A stretch of 13,522 bases of DNA. Source: 2-02-FULL-62-14 sp035632555. GTDB taxonomy: Bacteria; Nitrospirota; Nitrospiria; Nitrospirales; Nitrospiraceae. The position numbers and the translations under genes were made by a program. The notes under the pieces were generated by a model. It searched no databases and was not told the DNA's origin. It saw only the letters and a list, made by a program, of their open reading frames with translations. Location of the stretch: the NCBI GenBank assembly GCA_035632555.1, contig DASQGO010000048.1:1-13522 (forward strand), in the 5' to 3' direction. Positions 1-5,150 of this stretch are shown here, piece after piece; position 1 is the stretch's first letter, and each line of letters begins with the position of its first letter.

Positions 1-107
1 TCGGGGGCTCCGACCATGCCGGTGCCGACGCCCTTCTCGTCCTTCTTGAAGCTCCCGACGTTCCGGGGATTGTTGTAATGGTCGACGACTTTTTCGCTAT
101 AGGCCAT
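1..107 (-). CDS. iscU: Iron-sulfur cluster scaffold protein IscU (N-terminal fragment, runs off window)
   Basis: Only the first 35 or so residues are in the window. Read on the minus strand they begin MAYSEKVVDHYNNPRNVG and continue to a GMVGAP motif, which closely matches the N-terminus of bacterial IscU. IscU is the cytoplasmic scaffold on which IscS-derived sulfur and iron form [2Fe-2S] clusters. The GMVGAP stretch normally leads into the first cluster-ligand cysteine, which would lie just past the left edge. A strong Shine-Dalgarno (GAGGAGGA, positions 116-123) sits 8 nt before the ATG. The gene starts 31 nt after the iscS stop on the same strand, so it belongs to the iscR-iscS-iscU operon. 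Identification is firm despite the short length. Whether iscA, hscB or hscA follow cannot be seen. Confidence 0.93.
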   Translation of the reverse strand, partial: MAYSEKVVDHYNNPRNVGSFKKDEKGVGTGMVGAP

Positions 108-138
108 GGTACTGTTCCTCCTCTTCCGTCACGAGCCC

Positions 139-1356
139 TTAGTGGGCAGCCCATTGAACCGATTTCAGGTCAATGCCTTCCTTTGCCATCTCGTACAGCG
201 GGGACATTTCCCGCAGCTTGGTCACGATTTCGATCATGCGTTTGATCGTATAGTCCACCTGCTCGTTCGTGTTGAACCGTCCCAGCCCGAACAGGATGGA
301 CGAGTGGGCCAGGTCCGACCCGACACCCAGCGCCCGCAGCACGTAGGAGGGTTCCAGCGTGGCCGAGGTGCAGGCCGAGCCGGACGACAGGGCGATTTCC
401 TTCAGGCCCATCAGCAACGACTCGCCTTCGACGTAGGCGAAGGAGATGTTCAGGTTGTGCGGCAGCCGCTGGGTCGGGTGCCCGTTGAGGTAGGTTTCCT
501 CCAGCGCGTTCATGATGCCGGTCTGCAGACGGTCCCGCATGGCCGCCAACTTCCGCCCTTCGGCGTCCATTTCCTGCTCGCAGAGCTCGCAGGCCTTGCC
601 GAAGCCCACGATCAGCGGCACCGCCAGGGTGCCGGAGCGCATGCCGCGCTCGTGTCCGCCGCCGTCCATCTGCGCGGCGATCCGGACGCGCGGCGCCTTC
701 TTCCGCACGTACAGCGCGCCGATACCCTTGGGGCCGTAAATCTTGTGGGCGCTGAATGACATGAGGTCGATGCCCATCTCCTGTACGTTCACCGGAATTT
801 TGCCCACGCCTTGTGTGGCATCGCAGTGGAACAGGATGCCTTTTTCCTTGGCGATCTTGCCGATCTCCTTGACCGGGTTGATCGTTCCGATCTCGTTGTT
901 GGCCAGCATGATCGAGATCAGCACGGTCTTGTCCGTGATGGCGTTTCGCACGTCCTCCGGGTTCACCATGCCGTGCTTATCCACGGAGAGGTACGTCACC
1001 GTCGCCTTCCCCTTGGTCTCCAGCGCCTTGGCGGTGTCCAGCACGGCGCGGTGTTCGGTCGCGGAGGTGATGATGTGGTTGCCCTTCTCGTGGTACATCT
1101 CTATTACGCCCTTGAGGGCTAGGTTGTCGGATTCCGTCGCGCCGCTGGTGAAGACGATTTCTTTCGAATCGGCGTGAATCAGCTTCGCAATCTGCTTGCG
1201 GGCGTTTTCCACGGCTTCCTCGGCTTCCCAGCCGAAGGCGTGGTTGCGGCTCGCCGCGTTGCCGAACTTTTCGACGAAATAGGGCAGCATCGCCTCCAGG
1301 ACCCGCGGGTCCATGGGGGTGGTGGAATGGTTGTCCAGGAAAATCGGCAGTTTCAT
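139..1356 (-). CDS. iscS: Cysteine desulfurase IscS
   Basis: A PLP-dependent enzyme that takes sulfur from L-cysteine as a persulfide and passes it to IscU, TtcA and other tRNA thiolation enzymes. The 405-residue product is the usual IscS length. Visible landmarks are the N-terminal LDNHSTTPMDPRV signature, the TSGATESDNLA cofactor region (residues 70-80), the PLP lysine in SAHKIYGPKG (Lys205) and the mobile-loop catalytic cysteine in SSGSACTSATLEPSYVLRALG-type context (Cys329). The ATG at 1356 was chosen over an in-frame upstream start at 1521. The latter lies inside iscR and adds 55 residues with no family resemblance, whereas MKLPIFLDNHSTTP matches the family. Its ATG overlaps the iscR TGA in an ATGA, so translation is probably coupled to iscR. 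iscU follows 31 nt downstream. Confidence 0.96.
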   Translation of the reverse strand: MKLPIFLDNHSTTPMDPRVLEAMLPYFVEKFGNAASRNHAFGWEAEEAVENARKQIAKLIHADSKEIVFTSGATESDNLALKGVIEMYHEKGNHIITSATEHRAVLDTAKALETKGKATVTYLSVDKHGMVNPEDVRNAITDKTVLISIMLANNEIGTINPVKEIGKIAKEKGILFHCDATQGVGKIPVNVQEMGIDLMSFSAHKIYGPKGIGALYVRKKAPRVRIAAQMDGGGHERGMRSGTLAVPLIVGFGKACELCEQEMDAEGRKLAAMRDRLQTGIMNALEETYLNGHPTQRLPHNLNISFAYVEGESLLMGLKEIALSSGSACTSATLEPSYVLRALGVGSDLAHSSILFGLGRFNTNEQVDYTIKRMIEIVTKLREMSPLYEMAKEGIDLKSVQWAAH

Positions 1357-1844
1357 TGAGACACTCCTTCTCCAGCTCCGGCCGTCGAGAGCGATTGCAC
1401 GGTGATCAACGGCGTGCCACCCATCATGTCGGCCACGGTCATGCTGTTCAATAATTGATAAATGCTGTCTTGGACCTTCAACAGAGGGGTTCTGATATTG
1501 CAATGGTTGAAGCAGGAGCACGAGGTCGTTTTATCTTCCTGCTCCTGATAACAATCGGTGATGCCCAGCGGGCCTTCGATGGCTTCCAGCACCTGCGCAA
1601 TTGTGATCTCGCGGGCATTGCGTGCCAGGAGGTACCCGCCCTTGGGACCGTTCTGGCTTTCGACGATGCCCTGCTTGGCCAGCGTCTGCAGCACCTTGGC
1701 CAGGAGTTCGACCGGGATATGGTACTCCTCCGCGATCTCTTTCGTGTTGACCACGCGGGCCTTCCGCAGATCGCCAAATTGCACCGAGGCGATATACTGG
1801 ACTGCCATCAAGCCGTAATCCGCTTTCTTCGAGAACTTCAGCAT
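1353..1844 (-). CDS. iscR: Rrf2-family iron-sulfur regulator IscR
   Basis: A 163-residue transcription factor of the Rrf2 family. Its N-terminus (MLKFSKKADYGLMA) and winged-helix region (residues about 1-80, with VELLAKVLQTLAKQGIV and GPKGGYLLAR) are typical. In E. coli, IscR carries a [2Fe-2S] cluster and represses its own operon when clusters are plentiful. A cysteine-rich segment is present here: Cys98, Cys109, Cys111, Cys115 and His114. The E. coli ligands are Cys92, Cys98, Cys104 and His107, so a cluster is likely but the ligand spacing differs. First gene of the operon, with promoter elements and an inverted repeat upstream and an ATGA overlap with iscS. GGGGGGA, about 5 nt before the ATG, serves as ribosome-binding site. 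Direct linkage to iscS and iscU makes IscR more likely than CymR, NsrR or another Rrf2 relative. Confidence 0.9.
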   Translation of the reverse strand: MLKFSKKADYGLMAVQYIASVQFGDLRKARVVNTKEIAEEYHIPVELLAKVLQTLAKQGIVESQNGPKGGYLLARNAREITIAQVLEAIEGPLGITDCYQEQEDKTTSCSCFNHCNIRTPLLKVQDSIYQLLNSMTVADMMGGTPLITVQSLSTAGAGEGVSQ

Positions 1845-1865
1845 GGAATCCCCCCGGCTCAGTTT

Positions 1866-1890
1866 ATCGGAGACTCTTTTAATCTCCGAT
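1866..1890 (-). promoter_or_regulatory. Inverted repeat in the iscR leader (candidate operator or RNA hairpin)
   Basis: ATCGGAGA (1866-1873) and TCTCCGAT (1883-1890) form a perfect 8-bp inverted repeat with a 9-nt AT-rich spacer. It lies between the predicted iscR transcription start (about 1902) and the ribosome-binding site. It could be a binding site for a dimeric regulator such as IscR itself, or a leader hairpin. It does not match the E. coli IscR type 1 or type 2 consensus, so the binder is unknown. Confidence 0.45.
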
Positions 1891-1908
1891 CGTTTCAGTC
1901 GGACTCAT

Positions 1909-1936
1909 GATATAATCACGGCATCTTGACTGTCAA
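1909..1936 (-). promoter_or_regulatory. Predicted sigma-70-type promoter of iscR-iscS-iscU
   Basis: On the minus strand a perfect -35 TTGACA (1931-1936) is followed after 16 nt by TATATC (1909-1914), four of six matches to the -10 consensus. This predicts a start near 1902 and a leader of about 58 nt. A short inverted repeat AGTC-G-GACT (1897-1905) sits on the predicted start point and could be part of an operator. The surroundings are AT-rich, unlike the flanking genes. Assigned by inspection only. Confidence 0.55.
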
Positions 1937-1955
1937 CAAGTAATTAAACTTTAAA
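1926..1955 (+). promoter_or_regulatory. Possible divergent promoter for the ferredoxin gene
   Basis: TTGACT (1926-1931), 18 nt, then TTTAAA (1950-1955, four of six -10 matches) point toward the ferredoxin gene. The TTGACT overlaps the iscR -35 in a short palindrome, TTGAC-T-GTCAA (1926-1936), so the two promoters would share their -35 region. The predicted leader is about 95 nt. Weaker than the iscR promoter. Confidence 0.3.
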
Positions 1956-1966
1956 AAACAACAAGT
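1934..1966. repeat. Pair of CAACAAGT direct repeats in the iscR-ferredoxin intergenic region
   Basis: CAACAAGTAATTAA begins at 1934 and CAACAAGTTAATTGA at 1959. They are 25 bp apart start to start and agree apart from a one-base insertion and one substitution. The first copy overlaps the iscR -35; the second lies further upstream of iscR. They may be regulator sites or AT-rich upstream elements. The rest of the 211-bp gap between iscR and the ferredoxin gene is AT-rich with no coding potential. Confidence 0.4.
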
Positions 1967-2055
1967 TAATTGAATAAATAAGAGATGAAAAACTGAGAGA
2001 TGCTGTGTTATTGTGAGTCGCATTGAGACGGAGAAGAAAGGATTAAGAACAGAGC

Positions 2056-2472
2056 ATGGGCGGGACCAATCCTTATATTGAAAAGGCAGACTATGAACGG
2101 CCGACCAAGCCCTATACGGTCACGTTCATTTTCCCGGACAAGACGGAAAAGAAAATCCATGTGGACCCGGACAAAATCCCCTATGGCGAGACTGGCCAGC
2201 CGGGCAGCATCCTCGATATTGCAATGGGAAACGGCGTGGAACTGGAGCATGTCTGCGGAGGCGTCTGCGCCTGCTCGACCTGCCACGTGATGGTAAAGCA
2301 GGGGTTGGAGACCTGCAACGAAGGTACGGACGACGAGTTCGACCAACTTGAAGAAGCCCCGGCCACCACGCTGCAGTCCCGGCTCGGCTGCCAGTGCGTG
2401 CCGAACGGGACCAAGGATATCGTCGTCGAAATCCCTGCTGTGAACATCAATCTGGTCAGGGAAAGCCACTGA
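2056..2472 (+). CDS. fdx: ISC-type [2Fe-2S] ferredoxin
   Basis: A 138-residue adrenodoxin-like ferredoxin. The cluster ligands are Cys67, Cys73 and Cys76 (CGGVCACSTCH, the C-x5-C-x2-C pattern) and a distal Cys112 in SRLGCQC. The C-terminal VVEIP...NLVRESH resembles E. coli Fdx, which supplies electrons for cluster assembly on IscU. Non-ligand Cys71, Cys87 and Cys114 are also present. The N-terminus (GGTNPYIEKADYERPTK) is about 18 residues longer than in typical Isc ferredoxins and looks polar and flexible. ATG 2056 is the first possible start, since an in-frame TAA lies at 2044-2046. The Shine-Dalgarno is weak (AAAGGA, about 13 nt upstream). Divergent from iscR rather than at the end of an hscBA-fdx cluster, which suggests shared control with the isc operon. 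Confidence 0.88.
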   Translation: MGGTNPYIEKADYERPTKPYTVTFIFPDKTEKKIHVDPDKIPYGETGQPGSILDIAMGNGVELEHVCGGVCACSTCHVMVKQGLETCNEGTDDEFDQLEEAPATTLQSRLGCQCVPNGTKDIVVEIPAVNINLVRESH

Positions 2473-2558
2473 CCGAAACCGCGTTGTCCGTTCAAATTTT
2501 TCCTCACGGTTAACGAGGAAGTGTCATCCGCCGCTCCCTATACATCCCTCGAACCGCG

Positions 2559-2567
2559 TGCTATAGA
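2559..2567 (+). promoter_or_regulatory. Extended -10 element of gltX
   Basis: TG-C-TATAGA (TG at 2559-2560, hexamer 2562-2567) is an extended -10 motif. A weak -35, TATACA (2539-2544), lies 17 nt upstream. The gltX ATG follows the hexamer after only 8 nt, so transcription should begin at or next to the start codon. The 103-bp gap after the ferredoxin gene shows no other clear signal. Confidence 0.45.
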
Positions 2568-2575
2568 TACCGCCC

Positions 2576-4051
2576 ATGTTTCGTGATTCGGATGCCGTAG
2601 ACGCGGGACGGGGCTCGAGTAAAGACGGGCCGGGCAACAAGGTTCGCGTGCGGTTCGCCCCAAGCCCGACCGGGTACCTCCACATCGGCGGCGTGCGTAC
2701 GGCGCTTTTCAACTGGCTGTTCGCACGGCATCACCAAGGCACCTTCATTCTCCGCATTGAAGACACGGACCAGGAACGATCTACCGACGAAGCGATTCAG
2801 GCCATTCTCGACGGTATGACATGGGTCGGGCTGGACTGGGACGAGGGGCCGTTCCGCCAGACCGAACGCATGGATCTGTACCGCGAGCATGCGATGAAAC
2901 TCTTCGAGCAGGGTGAGGCCTACTGGTGTGTCTGTACTGCCGAAGAATTGGAAGCGCGGCGCAAGGAAGCCTTGGCTAAGGGGCAAAGCCAGAAGTACGA
3001 TGGTCGATGCCGTGCCAGGGGTATTGCCAAACCGACCGGCGAGGCGGCGCTGCGGTTTAAGGCGCCGCAGGACGGCGAGACGGTCATCGACGATCTGGTC
3101 AAGGGCCGGGTCGTCTTCGACAATGCGGTGCTGGACGACCTGATCATTCTCCGCTCCAACGGGTACCCGACCTACAATTTTTCCGTCGTGGTGGACGATG
3201 CGCTGATGGGCATCACGCACGTCATCCGCGGCGATGATCATCTGACCAACACGCCGCGGCAGGTGCCGATGTTCCAGGCCTTGGGCTTTGCCATGCCGAA
3301 GTTCGGGCACCTGCCGATGATTCTCGGCTCCGATAAAGCCCGGCTCTCCAAGCGGCACGGGGCCACCTCCGTGCTGGCTTACCGCGACATGGGCTACCTC
3401 CCGGAAGCCGTGGTCAATTATCTGGTGCGGTTGGGCTGGTCGCACGGTGACCAGGAGCTGTTCACGCGTCAGGAACTGATCGAGAAGTTCGATTTCAAGC
3501 ACGTGCAATCATCCTCGGCGGTGTTCAATCCGGAGAAAATGCTCTGGGTCAACGAGCAGTATCTCAAGCAAGGTGAACCGGGGCACGTGGCCAGGCTCTT
3601 GGTTCCCTTTCTGGAGCAGGCCGGGTTGAAAAAAGAAGTGCAGGCCGTTTCGCCGGACTGGTTGGCCAAGCTGGTCGTCATGGTACGAGAGCGGACCAAA
3701 ACGCTCGTCGACATGGTCGCATGGGCCACGCCGTACTTCGGACAGGATGTGGCTGTGGATGGCGAGGCCGCGAAGAAGTTCCTCACGCGGGCCTTGGCTC
3801 CGGCGCTTGCCAAGCTGCTCGCGCGGTTCGAGGCCGAACCTGCGTTTCACAAGGAGCAATGGGAAACCATTTTCAAGCAGGTCGTGGAGGAACAGGGCAT
3901 GAAAATGGGGCAATTGGCTCAACCGGTTCGGGTTGCGCTCACGGGACGGACTGCCAGCCCGGGCCTCTTCGAAGTGATGGAGTTATTGGGGCGCGATCGC
4001 GCGCTGGCCCGGCTCAAGAAGGGGATTGAGCGGGCGAAGGCGTCGGCTTGA
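2576..4051 (+). CDS. gltX: Glutamyl-tRNA synthetase GltX (class I)
   Basis: Charges tRNA-Glu with glutamate in the cytoplasm. The 491-residue protein shows the class I Rossmann signature FAPSPTGYLHIGG (HIGH-type HIGG, residues 36-39), the DTDQERS region and the KMSKS-type LSKRH loop (257-261), followed by the anticodon-binding C-terminal half. A partial zinc-site insertion is visible. Cys118-x-Cys120 and Cys145 match three E. coli zinc ligands, but the fourth (His) is replaced by Ala147. The first 22 residues (MFRDSDAVDAGRGSSKDGPG) precede the family core and have no counterpart in typical GltX. No in-frame ATG lies closer, and an in-frame TAG at 2564-2566 excludes longer forms. There is no Shine-Dalgarno; the mRNA may be leaderless. 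Whether the enzyme also misacylates tRNA-Gln cannot be told from sequence, but glnS is present nearby. Confidence 0.95.
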   Translation: MFRDSDAVDAGRGSSKDGPGNKVRVRFAPSPTGYLHIGGVRTALFNWLFARHHQGTFILRIEDTDQERSTDEAIQAILDGMTWVGLDWDEGPFRQTERMDLYREHAMKLFEQGEAYWCVCTAEELEARRKEALAKGQSQKYDGRCRARGIAKPTGEAALRFKAPQDGETVIDDLVKGRVVFDNAVLDDLIILRSNGYPTYNFSVVVDDALMGITHVIRGDDHLTNTPRQVPMFQALGFAMPKFGHLPMILGSDKARLSKRHGATSVLAYRDMGYLPEAVVNYLVRLGWSHGDQELFTRQELIEKFDFKHVQSSSAVFNPEKMLWVNEQYLKQGEPGHVARLLVPFLEQAGLKKEVQAVSPDWLAKLVVMVRERTKTLVDMVAWATPYFGQDVAVDGEAAKKFLTRALAPALAKLLARFEAEPAFHKEQWETIFKQVVEEQGMKMGQLAQPVRVALTGRTASPGLFEVMELLGRDRALARLKKGIERAKASA

Positions 4052-4074
4052 CGGTACCGGTCCCTTAATATTAA
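4048..4074 (+). promoter_or_regulatory. Possible promoter of the tRNA-Gln genes
   Basis: TTGACG (4048-4053) overlaps the gltX stop codon. After 15 nt comes TATTAA (4069-4074), inside a perfect 12-bp palindrome CTTAATATTAAG (4064-4075). A start near 4081 would lie just upstream of the first tRNA. The spacing is short, so this is tentative; read-through from gltX is an alternative. Confidence 0.35.
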
Positions 4075-4087
4075 GCTGCAAATCGGT

Positions 4088-4161
4088 TGGGGGATCGTCT
4101 AGCGGTAGGACGTCAGTCTCTGGATCTGACTACCTAGGTTCGATTCCTAGTCCCCCAGCCA
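4088..4161 (+). tRNA. tRNA-Gln (anticodon CTG)
   Basis: A 74-nt cloverleaf with encoded CCA. The acceptor stem TGGGGGA/TCCCCCA includes the U1-A72 pair typical of tRNA-Gln, and the discriminator is G73. The T arm contains GGTTCGATTCC. The anticodon loop CTCTGGA (4118-4124) puts CTG at 4120-4122, reading CAG codons. The last anticodon-stem pair (31-39) is a U-U mismatch, unlike the second tRNA-Gln. Outside the anticodon arm the two copies are nearly identical, pointing to duplication. Confidence 0.95.
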
Positions 4162-4438
4162 TTTATTGACGCGACAGTACTTCCCGACGGCATGCAAGTG
4201 GACAGTGGCGCCGTCAGCCGTCCCTATGGGCCATGGCCATGACGCACCGGAAGCGCAGTGTCGCTGTCGCGACGATTAATTTTGCGGTGTCGCGCAACAC
4301 GACATATTCAACGAGTAATCACTAATCATTGTCGCGAAGCGATACCTCTTCCGGTGTCAGGTGGCATTCCTCTTGGGATGGGTCAGTGGGCGTGGCGCCA
4401 ACAACAAGCCGCCCGTTCACATCGAGCTGAGAACGAGC
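4162..4438. other. Gene-free spacer between the two tRNA-Gln genes
   Basis: No convincing coding sequence is seen in these 277 bp. It holds three TGTCGCG motifs (4265-4271, 4288-4294, 4330-4336), a 10-bp palindrome GGCCATGGCC (4229-4238), a GACGGC/GCCGTC inverted repeat (4186-4191, 4210-4215) and short hairpins TGTCG-7-CGACA (4288-4304) and TCGC-GAA-GCGA (4332-4342). The first short hairpin fills the 17 nt between a weak TTGCGG (4282-4287) and TATTCA (4305-4310), a very weak promoter candidate. It may simply be precursor-tRNA spacer. No integrase or transposase remnant was recognised. Confidence 0.4.
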
Positions 4439-4512
4439 TGGGGGATCGTCTAGTGGCAGGACGCCGGCCTTTGGAGCCGGCTACCTAGGTTCGAATCCTA
4501 GTCCCCCAGCCA
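4439..4512 (+). tRNA. tRNA-Gln (anticodon TTG)
   Basis: A 74-nt cloverleaf with encoded CCA. The acceptor stem TGGGGGA/TCCCCCA (U1-A72) and G73 are the same as in the first copy. The anticodon stem CCGGC/GCCGG is fully paired around loop CTTTGGA, placing TTG at 4471-4473, which reads CAA and by wobble CAG. The T arm is GGTTCGAATCC. The gene starts 351 bp after the first tRNA-Gln and ends 18 nt before msrA, so tRNA and msrA could share a transcript. Confidence 0.96.
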
Positions 4513-4530
4513 CCGCAGAAAAGGCGACAC

Positions 4531-5133
4531 ATGAACAGTGCACGGTTCCTGCGAAAAATTTTTCCGGTTCTGCTGACCGTGATGATCGGAAGCGCCGGTC
4601 ACGCGGCGGAACAGGCGAAAGCCGTCTTTGCCGGGGGCTGTTTCTGGTGCATGGAGGAAGCCTTCGAAAAAGTCGACGGCATCGTCTCCGTCACATCCGG
4701 CTACATGGGCGGCCAGAAATCGAACCCGACCTACGAGGAAGTGTCGGCCGGCGGCACGGGCCATGCCGAATCGGTGGAAGTCGTCTACGACCCGGCCAAG
4801 GTCAGTTACCAGAAACTGCTGGATCATTTCTGGAAGAACGTGGACCCGCTCACGCCCAACTCACAGTTTTGCGATCATGGCAGCCAGTACCGCGCCGCAA
4901 TTTTCTATGGCAATGAGGAGGAAAAACGGCAGGCCGAGGCGTCCAAGCAATCACTAGAACAGGCGAAGCGGTTTACGGAGCCGATCGTGACCCAGATCGT
5001 GATGGCGTCCAAGTTTTTCCCCGCCGAGGATTACCACCAGGACTTCTATAAAAAGAATCCCGTGCGGTACAAATTCTATAAATACAACTGCGGCCGCGCT
5101 CAGCGGCTGGAGCAGTTGTGGGGCAAGTCGTAG
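4531..5133 (+). CDS. msrA: Peptide-methionine (S)-S-oxide reductase MsrA, exported form
   Basis: Reduces methionine-S-sulfoxide in oxidised proteins. The catalytic motif GGCFWC is present (nucleophile Cys37, with Cys40), as are SGYMGG, GTGHAE (75-80), the FCDHGSQYR substrate region (113-121) and EDYHQDFY (166-173). Cys187 near the C-terminus is a likely resolving cysteine. The N-terminus looks like a Sec signal peptide: basic MNSARFLRK, hydrophobic IFPVLLTVMIG, and a GHAA cleavage site near residue 26. The mature enzyme of about 174 residues would therefore act in the periplasm. No MsrB domain or msrB neighbour is seen. AAAAGG precedes the ATG by about 8 nt as ribosome-binding site. Its stop is 6 nt from that of the convergent ttcA, within a shared hairpin. 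Confidence 0.95.
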   Translation: MNSARFLRKIFPVLLTVMIGSAGHAAEQAKAVFAGGCFWCMEEAFEKVDGIVSVTSGYMGGQKSNPTYEEVSAGGTGHAESVEVVYDPAKVSYQKLLDHFWKNVDPLTPNSQFCDHGSQYRAAIFYGNEEEKRQAEASKQSLEQAKRFTEPIVTQIVMASKFFPAEDYHQDFYKKNPVRYKFYKYNCGRAQRLEQLWGKS

Positions 5134-5150
5134 CGCGGTCTACGGAACTT
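5125..5150. terminator. Hairpin spanning the convergent msrA and ttcA stop codons
   Basis: AAGTCGTAG (5125-5133) pairs with CTACG (5140-5144) and ACTT (5147-5150), leaving a 2-nt bulge and a 6-nt loop. The arms contain the msrA TAG (5131-5133) and the ttcA TAG (complement of 5140-5142). No long U tract follows on either strand, so this is at best a weak bidirectional terminator. Confidence 0.35.

Noticed and set aside
1357..1521. Upstream in-frame extension of iscS (start at 1521)
   Set aside because: It lies inside iscR, adds 55 residues with no desulfurase similarity, and the ATG at 1356 matches the family start and the ATGA overlap.
1911..1916. TATAAT on the plus strand as a -10 for the ferredoxin gene
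   Set aside because: No -35-like hexamer is found at a suitable distance upstream; the same bases serve better as part of the iscR promoter read on the minus strand.
2500..2520. TTCCTC-9-GAGGAA inverted repeat after the ferredoxin gene as a terminator
   Set aside because: The T run lies before rather than after the stem on the plus strand, and the stem is only 6 bp with a 9-nt loop.
2561..3508. Long open frame (315 codons) antisense to gltX
   Set aside because: It is the mirror of a real GC-rich gene; the product has no recognisable domain and gltX is certain.
4258..4488. Open frame of 76 codons in the inter-tRNA spacer
   Set aside because: It runs into the tRNA-Gln(TTG) gene, has no ribosome-binding site and its composition is not protein-like.
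4088..4512. The two tRNA-Gln genes as attachment-site repeats flanking a mobile element
   Set aside because: Both are complete tRNAs with different anticodons, and the 277-bp interval holds no integrase or other mobile gene.
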